Assembly (NCBI GenBank): GCA_023451825.1
Contig: JAEXYA010000001.1
Coordinates: 33,862 to 97,861, forward strand
DNA length: 64,000 bases
Source: Pseudomonadota bacterium
Lineage (GTDB): Bacteria > Pseudomonadota > Alphaproteobacteria > Rhizobiales > Xanthobacteraceae
Direction of reading: 5' to 3'
Part shown: positions 39,971 through 48,618 of the stretch, piece by piece
How the letters are laid out: each line of letters begins with the position of its first letter
How positions within the stretch are numbered: position 1 is the first letter of the stretch
The notes under the pieces: model-generated
The model's database searches: none
The model's input: the letters and a program-made list of their open reading frames with translations, nothing else
What the model was told of the DNA's origin: nothing
Translations under genes and position numbers: made by a program

Positions 39971-41121
39971 TGTCGTCGCCGCGCGTCCTGTTCGTTTGCC
40001 ATACCGGCTCGATCTCCGGCGCTGAGTTGGTTCTGCTCGATCTGGTGAAGCCGTGGGCAGGACAATCGGCTTTCCTGTTCGAGGATGGGCCGTTGCATCA
40101 GGCTCTGGCCCGTTGCGGTCTCAATGTCACGATCTCGCGCTGGGGCGGCGGGCTCAACGACGTCCGGCGCGACAGTTCGTTCTCCAAGGTCCTGCCTGTC
40201 ATCGGCGCGATGTATGGGATCACGGCCGAGCTCATGCGGTTCGCCCGCAAGCATGATGTGCTCTATGCCAACTCGCAGAAGGCTTTCGTTCTCTCTGCCA
40301 TTGCCGCGAAGCTCACGCGGCGTCCGCTGATCTGGCATCTGCACGACATCATTTCATCAGCGCATTTCGGCAAGATGCAGCGGCGTGTGCAGGTGCTGCT
40401 GGCGAATCATTGCACCGCCAAGGTCGTCGTCCCCTCAAAGGCCGCGGCCGATGCATTCATTGCCGAAGGCGGCCGCGAAGGCCTCGTGGCCATTGTCCCC
40501 AATGGTCTCGATATCGCGCCGGAGACGCAAACGCCTGCGGAGATACGGCAGGAATTGAACCTGCCGCGCGGCCCGCTTGTCGGTGTGTTCAGTCGTCTCG
40601 CGGAATGGAAAGGGCAGCACATCGTGCTGCAGGCCTTGGCGAGGACGCCCGGCGTCAGTTGCATCATCGCCGGCTCGGCGCTGTTTGGCGAGGAAGCCTA
40701 TGAGCAGCGGTTGCGGCAGATGGTGCGCGACCTCGACATCGCCGACCGCATTCACTTCCTTGGCCAGCGCAGCGACGTGCCGCGCCTGATGCGCGCCGTC
40801 GATGCAGTGATCCATCCGTCCATCGATCCCGAACCGTTCGGCCGCACGCTGGTGGAGGCCATGCTGGCGGATGTGCCGGTGATCGCCACGGATGCTGGCG
40901 CGGCATCCGATATTCTCGAAGGCGGCAAGGCGGGCACATTGGTGCGGCCGGGTAATGCCGACGCGCTCGTGCATGCGATCGGTAAAGCCATGGCGCGCTC
41001 GTCCGAGCTTCAGGAACAGATCGCTTACGCTGCGGCACGTGCGCGATCGCATTACGGCGTCACGCAGATGCTCGATGCGACGTCGCGCCTGATCCGTCAG
41101 GCTGCGGGGGATCAAACGTGA
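39970..41121 (+). CDS. Glycosyltransferase family 4
   Basis: A 383-residue GT-B glycosyltransferase. The N-terminal acceptor domain starts VLFVCHTGSISGAELVLLDL. The C-terminal nucleotide-sugar domain includes PNGLDI, GVFSRLAEWKGQHIVLQAL and the E-x7-E motif in PEPFGRTLVEAMLADVPVIA. The start ATG shares its A with the stop of the preceding gene; GTG at 39967 is an alternative. It probably adds one sugar of the repeat unit at the inner membrane. The sugar is not predictable. Confidence 0.9.
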   Translation: MSSPRVLFVCHTGSISGAELVLLDLVKPWAGQSAFLFEDGPLHQALARCGLNVTISRWGGGLNDVRRDSSFSKVLPVIGAMYGITAELMRFARKHDVLYANSQKAFVLSAIAAKLTRRPLIWHLHDIISSAHFGKMQRRVQVLLANHCTAKVVVPSKAAADAFIAEGGREGLVAIVPNGLDIAPETQTPAEIRQELNLPRGPLVGVFSRLAEWKGQHIVLQALARTPGVSCIIAGSALFGEEAYEQRLRQMVRDLDIADRIHFLGQRSDVPRLMRAVDAVIHPSIDPEPFGRTLVEAMLADVPVIATDAGAASDILEGGKAGTLVRPGNADALVHAIGKAMARSSELQEQIAYAAARARSHYGVTQMLDATSRLIRQAAGDQT

Positions 41122-41152
41122 TGCGCCGCCGCTCCAGCGTGGTGAGTGCATC

Positions 41153-42652
41153 GTGACGGCGCCGCGGCAATCCAGCGGCCGTTTCGTCGCCAAGCTGATA
41201 TCGGGCGCGCTGGCAAGCAAGCTGCTCGGCTTCGGCCGCGAGATCGTGATGGCGCATGTGCTTGGCGCCACGCTGATTGCCGACGGTTTTCGCGGTGCCA
41301 TGACCGCAGTGTTCCTGCCGATTGCCTTTTTACAGAACGAAACCGTTCCCGCCGTGATGATCCCGATGCATCGCGATGCATTGAAGGGGGACGACGCGCC
41401 GCAAAAGCTCGGCGCGCTTGCAGTTGCGACCACAAGCATCGCCCTGATCCTCATGGTGGGATTGCAGCTGCTTGGCGAAGTTGCGGTGCGTGCCATTGTC
41501 GGCGGCTTCTCGGCGGAAGGGCGCAGCCTGACGCTCGATTTCATTCGCATCATGGCGCTGGCTATGCCTGGCTCCGTTCTGGTGAATGTGCTCGCCTCCG
41601 GCGAGATCGCTCTTGGCCGAACGCGGCTGACGAATATTCGCGCGAGCACCCTCAACTTCGCGGTCCTGATTGGCGTCGCGCTGATCGTCGCAACCGGGAA
41701 TTTCCGTGCGCTCGCGTGGTCGTTCACCGCGGCGTTCAATCTCCTCGCTGTCTGGGGGCTCATTACGTTGATCCGCGACGGCGCCATCAGTTTCCGCGGT
41801 CTGTCGCTTGGCGCGGTGCTGGCATCGCTGCGTGAATTCTTTCGCCGCTTGCGCCCACTTCTGGCTTTGCCGATCGCCGAACAGGCCAATATCTGGATCG
41901 AACGCCTGCTGGCGTCGCGGGTCGGCACTGGCGCCGTGGCGTCGCTCGATTATGCCCGTACGCTCACCGAAAGCGCGCTGTTGCTGATCAGCCAGCCGGT
42001 CGGCCTTGCAGTGCTGTCCAATGAGAAGCCGAAGGAACTCGGCGCACAGATCGAAAGTATCGCGCGGCCGATCCTGGCGCTTGCCGTTCCGGCTTCCGCA
42101 TTCCTGTTCATGTTTGCGCCGGATATCGTGCGCCTCGTGTTCTTGCGTGGTGCGTTCAATGAAGACGCTCTGATCCTCACCAGCCAGGCGCTGCAGGGGA
42201 TTTCCTGTGGTCTCTGGGCGGCAACCCTCGGCTGGATCCTGATCCGCATCCTCAACGGGGCAGGGCGCAACTTTGTCGCAGCCCTGATCATCGTTGGTGC
42301 CTATCTGGCTAATATCGGAATTAACCTTCTCACCTCGTATCTGCCCCACGTTGCACAGTCGGGCACATTGCTACTTGGACTAGGCGAAGCCACTCGTGGT
42401 ATCGTTCTGCTAGCTGGCGTCATGATGGTTCTGAAGTCGCGCAAGAAACTGTTGTTCTGGCTGTTCCTTGCCAGCATTCCGGCGGCCCTCATGATCGGGG
42501 CGGGTTGGCAGATCCATGAATGGTTTGCCGGCACGTGGCAGCGACTATTCGTCGGCGGGACGGTCTGTCTCGCCTGCATCGCACTCTCTTTCGCGATGCT
42601 GGTGCCGAGTTTCTATGTTGCGGCATTCGCGCGCTTGCGAAGTCGATTCTGA
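41153..42652 (+). CDS. MurJ/MVIN-type lipid-linked oligosaccharide flippase (GTG start)
   Basis: A 499-residue integral membrane protein with about 12-14 hydrophobic segments of the MOP exporter superfamily. The opening LISGALASKLLGFGREIVMA and GATLIADGFRGAMTAVFLP follows the MurJ pattern closely, but the EGA segment of true MurJ is replaced by FLQNETVPA. In this setting it is more likely the flippase for the polysaccharide repeat unit than the lipid II flippase. Start GTG at 41153, following GTGAG. Confidence 0.85.
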   Translation: MTAPRQSSGRFVAKLISGALASKLLGFGREIVMAHVLGATLIADGFRGAMTAVFLPIAFLQNETVPAVMIPMHRDALKGDDAPQKLGALAVATTSIALILMVGLQLLGEVAVRAIVGGFSAEGRSLTLDFIRIMALAMPGSVLVNVLASGEIALGRTRLTNIRASTLNFAVLIGVALIVATGNFRALAWSFTAAFNLLAVWGLITLIRDGAISFRGLSLGAVLASLREFFRRLRPLLALPIAEQANIWIERLLASRVGTGAVASLDYARTLTESALLLISQPVGLAVLSNEKPKELGAQIESIARPILALAVPASAFLFMFAPDIVRLVFLRGAFNEDALILTSQALQGISCGLWAATLGWILIRILNGAGRNFVAALIIVGAYLANIGINLLTSYLPHVAQSGTLLLGLGEATRGIVLLAGVMMVLKSRKKLLFWLFLASIPAALMIGAGWQIHEWFAGTWQRLFVGGTVCLACIALSFAMLVPSFYVAAFARLRSRF

Positions 42653-42700
42653 TTTGAGTAAATCGCGTTCTATTGCCGGGGGCGGCTGAGGAACTTTTCA

Positions 42701-43717
42701 ATGAAGCGAGTTCTGTCCGGCGTCGCCAGGCGAATGGCGCGGTCCGAGGCATTGGTCCGTCCGATCAGTATGGCGGCGGATATGTTCATGAGCGGACGCG
42801 GCTGCCTCATGACCTTTCATCGCGGTGCGCCGGCCAAGCTTTGGGAGCGACTTCCAAATCGCGATTTCTATCTGGACACGACCTTTCTCGATCAGTTCCT
42901 CGGCTATCTGAACAAGCAGGGATGGGACGTGGTGACGATGGAGGAAGCCACACGCCGCTCACGCAGCGGTGCGCGGCGCTTTGTGAACTTCTCCATCGAT
43001 GATTGTTATCGCGATACCTATGAGGAAGTCGTGCCGCTATTCCGGCGCCACAATGTACCGGTGACGTTGTTTGTTACCACGGGCATTCCGGATGGCACGC
43101 TGCCTCTATGGGCTGCTGGGCTTGAAGATACGTTGCTCAACAGCGACAGTGTCATGCTGGAAGACGGCGCCATCGCTGTGCCGGATTCCGCTGCCAAGAA
43201 GTCGGCGTTCTATCGGATTGCAGATAGCTGGGACGGACCGCAGGCGCCGAAGTGCTACGCGACGTTCTGCGAGCTCAACGGAATCGATATGGAAGCGATG
43301 CACTGGAAGCACGCGATCAGCTGGGAGATGCTCGAGGAGCTGCGGCACGATCCGCTGGTCGAGATCGGCGGGCACACGGTTACCCATGCCCGTATCTCTT
43401 CCCTCTCGACCGAAGATGCAGTGTTCGAACTGCAAGGTTGCCGCGATCGGCTGATCGAGCGGCTGGGCATTCCCGCAAGGCATTTCGCATTCCCCTACGG
43501 GCGCTCGGGCGATTGCGGAGCGCGCGATTTCGCCATCGCACGTGATGCCGGTTATGCGAGCGCATCGACCACGCGCAAAGGCCTGGTGCTGGAAGGTCAG
43601 GACCCGTATTCGCTGCCACGCTGCACCATCAATGGTTCGGACCGGAGCGTCGCCACCATGGAATTGCATCTCTCCGGCATGACCGGCTTCGCTGCGCGGA
43701 TGGCAGGACGTGTCTAG
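42701..43717 (+). CDS. Polysaccharide deacetylase (NodB homology domain)
   Basis: A 338-residue CE4 esterase-like protein. The NodB motif 1 appears as VNFSIDDCYRDT, motif 2 as EIGGHTVTHARISSL with the two metal-binding His, and motif 3 around FAFPYGRSGDCG. A region between motifs 1 and 2 is longer than usual (about 90 residues). No signal peptide is evident, so it may act on lipid-linked intermediates on the cytoplasmic face. It overlaps the next glycosyltransferase by eight bases. Confidence 0.88.
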   Translation: MKRVLSGVARRMARSEALVRPISMAADMFMSGRGCLMTFHRGAPAKLWERLPNRDFYLDTTFLDQFLGYLNKQGWDVVTMEEATRRSRSGARRFVNFSIDDCYRDTYEEVVPLFRRHNVPVTLFVTTGIPDGTLPLWAAGLEDTLLNSDSVMLEDGAIAVPDSAAKKSAFYRIADSWDGPQAPKCYATFCELNGIDMEAMHWKHAISWEMLEELRHDPLVEIGGHTVTHARISSLSTEDAVFELQGCRDRLIERLGIPARHFAFPYGRSGDCGARDFAIARDAGYASASTTRKGLVLEGQDPYSLPRCTINGSDRSVATMELHLSGMTGFAARMAGRV

Positions 43718-44861
43718 CGCGCGGCGCCTGAAGATCCTGTCGATTGCTCATCCGGCCGTGAGCCGGGACGCAGGACGCTTGCGCTACTATCCGCTCGGGC
43801 AAAGGGGCGATGTCGATGTGCATCTCGTCGTCCCGGCAATCTGGTATCAGTTCGGTCGCACCATCGTTGCCGATCCCTCCGACGATCCCGGGATCACCGT
43901 GCATGTGATGCCGATCCGGCTGCCCAAAGCGGGGCCGATGAGCTGGTATCTGCACTTCTATCCCGGCTTGCGAAAGCTCATTCGCGAGCTGGATCCCGAT
44001 GTGATCCATCTCTGGGAAGAGCCGTGGAGCTTTGTCGCGATGCAGGCGCGCCTTCTGAAAGGTCGTGCTGCCATGGTGATGGAGGTCGACCAGAACATCC
44101 TGAAGCGCTTGCCGCCGCCGTTCGAATTCATCCGCAAGCAGGTGCTGGCGAGAACGGATCATGTGCTGTCGCGTAGTCCCGATGCGACCGCGGTCGTCCG
44201 CGCGAGGGGATATCGCGGGCCATTGTCTCCGATCGGTTACGGCGTGAACCTCACGAATTTCCGTCCCGACGTCGAACCATTGTTGCCGCCCGTGCAGCGT
44301 CCGGCATTCCGGATTGGATATGTCGGGCGATTGGTCGTCGAGAAAGGTCTGGACGACGCGCTGGACGCCATGGCGCGCGCCACGACGCCGGTTACGCTCG
44401 CTCTGATGGGCGAAGGCCCGCATGAGGAATCGCTGCGCAAGCGTATCGCCGAGCTCGGGCTGACCGATCGTGTGAGTTTTCGCGGCTGGGGCAAGCCGAC
44501 GGAGGTTGCGGGCTTCCTGCGCAGCCTCGATGCGATGATCTTGCTGACCCGCACGACCGGCGTGGTGAAAGAGCAGTTCGGCCGCGTGATCACCGAAGCG
44601 CAGGCTTGCGGCGTGCCGGTGATCGGATCGACCGGTGGCGCGATCCCCGATGTGACGGGCGAGGGCGGATGGATCGTGCCGGAAAGCGATCCGGACGCGC
44701 TCGCGTCCTTGATCGATCGCATTGCCGGCGATCCGAGCGAAATCCAGAAGCGCAGTCAGGCTGCGCTGGCAAATGTCATGAACCGATTCACTTACGACGC
44801 CGTCGCCAATGACCTCGCCAATGCGTGCTTCGCGGCCGCCGCGCGTCGACGCGGCGCCTGA
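43710..44861 (+). CDS. Glycosyltransferase family 4 (GTG start)
   Basis: A 383-residue GT-B enzyme. The acceptor domain has LKILSIAHPAVSRDAGRLRY and DPDVIHLWEEPWSFVA. The donor domain has RIGYVGRLVVEKGLDDALDA and EQFGRVITEAQACGVPVIGS with the E-x7-E pair. Start GTG overlaps the deacetylase stop by eight bases. It ends exactly against the stop codon of the opposite-strand glycosyltransferase, inside a 20-bp palindrome. Confidence 0.9.
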   Translation: MSSARRLKILSIAHPAVSRDAGRLRYYPLGQRGDVDVHLVVPAIWYQFGRTIVADPSDDPGITVHVMPIRLPKAGPMSWYLHFYPGLRKLIRELDPDVIHLWEEPWSFVAMQARLLKGRAAMVMEVDQNILKRLPPPFEFIRKQVLARTDHVLSRSPDATAVVRARGYRGPLSPIGYGVNLTNFRPDVEPLLPPVQRPAFRIGYVGRLVVEKGLDDALDAMARATTPVTLALMGEGPHEESLRKRIAELGLTDRVSFRGWGKPTEVAGFLRSLDAMILLTRTTGVVKEQFGRVITEAQACGVPVIGSTGGAIPDVTGEGGWIVPESDPDALASLIDRIAGDPSEIQKRSQAALANVMNRFTYDAVANDLANACFAAAARRRGA

Positions 44862-44871
44862 TCAGGCGCCG
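44852..44871. repeat. Perfect palindrome shared by two convergent stop codons
   Basis: CGGCGCCTGATCAGGCGCCG is a perfect 20-base palindrome. Its centre, TGATCA, contains the TGA stop of the plus-strand gene and the TGA stop of the minus-strand gene with no base between them. As RNA it would form a G/C-rich stem (CGGCGCC/GGCGCCG) with a TGATCA loop on either strand, so it may serve as a two-way terminator; there is no T-run. Confidence 0.7.
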
Positions 44872-46040
44872 GCAGGCATCACGCCGTGCGGCCATGGCTC
44901 TTTCGATGCCTGAACCTGTTCGAGCAGTTCGAGATAGCGCGAGCCGACATAGTCCCAGCCGTAATTAAGAGCGGTCGCGTAGGCGCCGTCGCGCAGCTTG
45001 GCGAGCGAACCGGGATCGGCGAAGGCGGCTGCAATCTTGTTGGCGATGTCCGCGCCATCCATCTGGATCTGATAGCCGTTGACGCCATCGACCAGATAAT
45101 CTTCGATCCCGCCGACCGGCGTTGCGAAGACCGGTGTCGAGCAGGCCATGGCTTCCATGCAGACCAGTGAGAAGGTCTCATAGGCGGTCGGCAGCACGAA
45201 TGCATCGGCCGCCGAATAAAGCGCAGGCATATCGGTGCGCGATCCCGCGAAAACCAGCCGATCCGCGGATGTGGTTGCCATCTTGCGATAGGGGGCTGGG
45301 TTGTCCGAGCCGACGACCAGCATCCAGACATCAGGCCCGAGGCGATCAAGCGCACCAATCGCATGGGCAAGGCCCTTACGGCGGAATTCGTGGCCGGCGA
45401 AGACCAGCAGTTTGGCATCGAACGGAATGTTGAATTCGCGGCGAATAGCGAAGCCGGCCTCGATGTCGCGCTTGAAGCGCGTGAGGTCGATGCCGTTGGG
45501 AATGACGCGGATACGCGACGCCGGCACTTTGTAAATGCTCTGCAGTTCGGTGGCGACGCGCGGCGACACGGCCACATACATGCGATAGCGCAGGCCGCCG
45601 ATCATCCAGCGGTCGCGCAGGCTGACCCACAGATGCATCGGATTGAGCATCCATTTCCAGTCGCCGGCAACGCGCTTTTCGGCCAGGCTCTGCGCGTTGA
45701 CGGCGTGCACGACGAGCACGTCGCCGCTCAGGCTGTCGCCATGGCTGATCACCACGGCCTTGTCATGATGTTGAGCTGCACGCGTCGCCAGCATCGTGAA
45801 GATGGGCACCACGAGAAAGCGCCCGACATAGCGCAAGACGCCACGCGTTTTGATGCGCGACAGCCATTCACCGACGCGCTCGATATGGGTCCCGGTCGAG
45901 ACGCGTTCGCCCACGGCACTGGCAAGAACCGTATTGGCGACCTTGGCGCGGCTGAATGCACCGGCGAGCTCGCTCGCAACGGTTTCGACACCGCCGACCG
46001 AGCTCAGTTCCTGGACAATCTGCACGATCTCAATGGTCAT
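44862..46040 (-). CDS. Glycosyltransferase family 4
   Basis: A 392-residue GT-B protein. The acceptor domain has IVQELSSVGGVETVASELAG with the Gly-rich loop. The donor domain has VIPNGIDLTRFKRD, LVFAGHEFRRKGLAHAIGAL, and the E-x7-E pair in AYETFSLVCMEAMACSTPVFA. It is the only gene of the polysaccharide locus on the minus strand and meets the other glycosyltransferase tail to tail. The 270 bases upstream (46041-46310) hold no gene I can support and should contain its promoter. Confidence 0.9.
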   Translation of the reverse strand: MTIEIVQIVQELSSVGGVETVASELAGAFSRAKVANTVLASAVGERVSTGTHIERVGEWLSRIKTRGVLRYVGRFLVVPIFTMLATRAAQHHDKAVVISHGDSLSGDVLVVHAVNAQSLAEKRVAGDWKWMLNPMHLWVSLRDRWMIGGLRYRMYVAVSPRVATELQSIYKVPASRIRVIPNGIDLTRFKRDIEAGFAIRREFNIPFDAKLLVFAGHEFRRKGLAHAIGALDRLGPDVWMLVVGSDNPAPYRKMATTSADRLVFAGSRTDMPALYSAADAFVLPTAYETFSLVCMEAMACSTPVFATPVGGIEDYLVDGVNGYQIQMDGADIANKIAAAFADPGSLAKLRDGAYATALNYGWDYVGSRYLELLEQVQASKEPWPHGVMPAGA

Positions 46041-46310
46041 GGCGTAACGCTCTGAAAATGGTCGAATGAACCAGCCGCGAAATTCACCGTGGACCGCAAT
46101 GTCGATCCACGGTGTTTCTGACAGGCTTTCACCTGCGACACAATGTCCGATTCCAAAACTGTCTGTGATCAGGGTGCCGACGAAACATTCAGATACATCA
46201 CGCAGGCGCGATGCGGACTAAATCGTCCCACTATGTATCGAATTGAGCAGGCAGGTCTCAAAAGGACACAAGCGGGATTGTCGGCAAGGTATTCCGGCAG
46301 CTCGGCGATA

Positions 46311-47120
46311 TCAGAGGTTAACGGCGGAATAGGCCTTGCTGACCAGGGCAGCGGTGCGCTGCAGCTTTTCACGCAGGTTGATTTGGCTTGCTTTGGGCGT
46401 CCGGAACGCGGGCGCGACGAATGAGATGGTGGCAACCACGCCGTTGCCGTCGCGAATGCCTGCGGCCACGGCATAGACATGCGGTGTGATTTCCGCGTGA
46501 GACTCCGACCAACCCTCGTCGCGGATTGTCGCCAGCTCGCGCATCAGCCCTTTGCGGTGAGCACCGAAGCCAGGATCGCGTGCGACGACGTCGTCGAGCA
46601 ACTGCTCGATCTCGGCCGACGGTTGATGCGCGAGCAGAAGCTTCGGCCCCGCGCCGCGATGCAGCGGCAAGGCGGTGCCGACTTCAAAAGTGAGGCGGAT
46701 CCGCGACAGTGATTCCGCGCGCTCGATGCAGACGGCGCGATCGCCTGATCGGCGGAGAAGGATGACCGTTTCCCCGGCGTCCTGCGCAAGCCGCTTCATG
46801 TGTGGACGCGCGATGGAGGCGAGATCGGTTCCCGCGCGTGCCGCCTGAGCGAGGCCGATGACGCGCGGTGCCAGAATGAAGGAGCCGCGTCCATCTTCAT
46901 CGATGAGCTCGGCTTCGCGAAGGATGCCGATATAGCGATAGGTGGAGGATAGCGGGACACCGATCTGTTCGGACAGGCTTTCCGCCGAATGCCGCGGGCG
47001 CTCGGTGGAAAAAGCCAGCAAGGCGCGGAGGATTTTTCGCGAGCTGCCATCCGCCGATGGCGGTGGGGTTTCTCCGTCGCGTGTGACGGCATTCCTCTTG
47101 ATGGCCAATGCACTCTCCAT
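46311..47120 (-). CDS. IclR family transcriptional regulator
   Basis: A 269-residue regulator. The N-terminal winged helix-turn-helix (about residues 27-80) contains SAESLSEQIGVPLSSTYRYI. The effector-binding IclR domain (about 100-260) includes GETVILLRRSGDRAVCIERA and GTALPLHRGAGPKLLLA. It is divergent from the molybdenum hydroxylase operon with 125 bases between and most likely controls that operon in response to its substrate. Two inverted repeats in the gap are candidate sites. Confidence 0.92.
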   Translation of the reverse strand: MESALAIKRNAVTRDGETPPPSADGSSRKILRALLAFSTERPRHSAESLSEQIGVPLSSTYRYIGILREAELIDEDGRGSFILAPRVIGLAQAARAGTDLASIARPHMKRLAQDAGETVILLRRSGDRAVCIERAESLSRIRLTFEVGTALPLHRGAGPKLLLAHQPSAEIEQLLDDVVARDPGFGAHRKGLMRELATIRDEGWSESHAEITPHVYAVAAGIRDGNGVVATISFVAPAFRTPKASQINLREKLQRTAALVSKAYSAVNL

Positions 47121-47181
47121 TCGCTAGCTTGCCGATGGAAAAGGCCGTTCACGTGTCCTTTGCGCACGAACGTAACTTGTC

Positions 47182-47204
47182 ATGCTACACAGTTCTTATA
47201 GCAT
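47182..47204. promoter_or_regulatory. Inverted repeat 1 in the IclR/hydroxylase gap
   Basis: ATGCTA and TAGCAT are perfect six-base arms with 11 bases between. The right arm overlaps a possible -10 (CATAAT at 47202) for the rightward operon; a TTGTCA at 47177 is a possible but too distant -35. Candidate regulator site. Confidence 0.4.
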
Positions 47205-47213
47205 AATACGGTG

Positions 47214-47230
47214 TTCTCATCAATTGAGAA
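47214..47230. promoter_or_regulatory. Inverted repeat 2, candidate IclR operator
   Basis: TTCTCA-TCAAT-TGAGAA is a perfect palindrome with a five-base spacer, ending 15 bases before the first gene of the operon. Size and position fit an IclR-family operator, but the binding protein is not proven. Confidence 0.5.
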
Positions 47231-47245
47231 GTAGCAAGCAGCGCC

Positions 47246-48124
47246 ATGAAGCTCCCTTCGTTGGACTATACTTGCCCAGCTACACTCACCGAGGCGATCG
47301 CCGCGCTCGCCGGCCATGACGGCAGGGCGACAGTGATCGCCGGCGGCCAGAGCCTGATGCCGATGCTGGCATTCAGGCTCGCAGCGCCGAAACTGCTCGT
47401 CGATATCGGGCGATTGCCCGGCCTTGACCGGATCGATATCTCCGAAGACGGCGTCGATCTCGGCGCGCTCGTGACCTGGCGCATGATCGAGCGGGATGCA
47501 CGTCTCGCACAGGCTCATCCGCTATTGGCAGAGGCCATCGCGCATGTCGCGCATTATCAGATCCGCAGTCGCGGGACTGTGGGCGGCAGTCTTGCGCATG
47601 CCGACCCCGCGGCCGAAATGCCGGGTATTGCGGTGACATGCGATGCCGTCATCACAATTGCCGGCGGCAACGGAACGCGCGTCGTGCCGGCTGCTGCCTT
47701 TTTCCGGGGGGGCTTGGAGACGGTGCTGAAGCCGGACGAGCTGATCGTCAGCGTGCGTGTGCCGCCGTGGCGGCGCGGGCGTTGCTGGGGTTTTGCGGAG
47801 TTCGCCCGCCGCCGCGGCGATTTCGCCTTGGCGGGCGTCGCCGCCTATTACAATCTCGATGCGCAAGGCGAAATCGGGGATGCACATATCGGCGTGATCG
47901 GTGTTGCCGATCGTCCGCTGCGGCTGAAGCAGGTCGAGGGCGTGTTGAACGGCCAGCGCCCGAGCGAGGCACTGATCCGACGGGTTGCTGATGCCGCGCG
48001 CGATGCGGTCGATCCTCCCGATGATATTCATGCGGAAAGCGCGTACCGCCGCGAACTCCTCGGCGTTCTGCTCGAGCGCGTTCTTGCGTCGGCTGCTGAC
48101 ATCAACATGCCGGAGGCGGCATGA
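47246..48124 (+). CDS. Molybdenum hydroxylase FAD-binding subunit (CoxM/XdhB-like)
   Basis: A 292-residue medium subunit of the xanthine dehydrogenase family. The FAD-binding loops are ATVIAGGQSLMPMLAF and RSRGTVGGSLAHADPAAEMP, the two signatures of the VAO-type subunit. It moves electrons from the Fe-S subunit to an acceptor. The stop overlaps the Fe-S subunit start by four bases. It is the first gene of a seven-gene operon behind an IclR regulator. Confidence 0.93.
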   Translation: MKLPSLDYTCPATLTEAIAALAGHDGRATVIAGGQSLMPMLAFRLAAPKLLVDIGRLPGLDRIDISEDGVDLGALVTWRMIERDARLAQAHPLLAEAIAHVAHYQIRSRGTVGGSLAHADPAAEMPGIAVTCDAVITIAGGNGTRVVPAAAFFRGGLETVLKPDELIVSVRVPPWRRGRCWGFAEFARRRGDFALAGVAAYYNLDAQGEIGDAHIGVIGVADRPLRLKQVEGVLNGQRPSEALIRRVADAARDAVDPPDDIHAESAYRRELLGVLLERVLASAADINMPEAA

Positions 48125-48618
48125 CAGCGGCGATTCCGGTCCATCTGCGCGTCAATGGATCGGCGGCGATCGTCAAGGTCGAGCCGCGCATGACGCTGGC
48201 CGACGCCTTGCGCGATGAACTCCGGCTCACGGGGACGCATCTTGGCTGCGAGCATGGCGTGTGCGGTGCCTGTACCGTCATCGTGGATGGCGCCGCTATG
48301 CGCGCTTGCCTGATGCTGGCCGTGCAGGCGCACGGGCGCGAGGTGGTGACCGTGGAAGGGCTGGGCGATGCCTCGCATCTCGGCCCATTGCAGCGCGCAT
48401 TCCGAAGGAATCATGCCTTGCAATGTGGTTTCTGCACCGCCGGCATTCTGACCACGGCACACGTGCTCCTGATGGACGAACCCGATGCGGATGTAGACCG
48501 CATCCGCGAGGTGATCTCCGGCAATCTCTGCCGCTGCACCGGTTATCTTCCGATCATCGCCGCGATCGTGGAAGCGCGCGAGGCCTATCGCGATATGCAG
48601 CAGGAGGCGGCGCAATGA
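48121..48618 (+). CDS. Molybdenum hydroxylase 2Fe-2S subunit (CoxS/XdhA-like)
   Basis: A 165-residue small subunit with both iron-sulfur clusters of the family. The plant-ferredoxin-type cluster is CEHGVCGACTVIVDG plus a later Cys, and the helical cluster is LQCGFCTAGI and CRCTGY. It carries electrons from the molybdenum site to FAD. Four-base overlaps on both sides guarantee co-expression with the other two subunits. Confidence 0.96.
   Translation: MTAAIPVHLRVNGSAAIVKVEPRMTLADALRDELRLTGTHLGCEHGVCGACTVIVDGAAMRACLMLAVQAHGREVVTVEGLGDASHLGPLQRAFRRNHALQCGFCTAGILTTAHVLLMDEPDADVDRIREVISGNLCRCTGYLPIIAAIVEAREAYRDMQQEAAQ

Noticed and set aside
41153..42652. The essential lipid II flippase MurJ
   Set aside because: It lies within a polysaccharide operon and the conserved EGA segment is altered, so a repeat-unit flippase is more likely; not fully excluded.
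46143..46424. Small plus-strand gene overlapping the IclR 3' end
   Set aside because: It has no ribosome binding site and no recognisable domain, and it overlaps a well-supported gene on the other strand.
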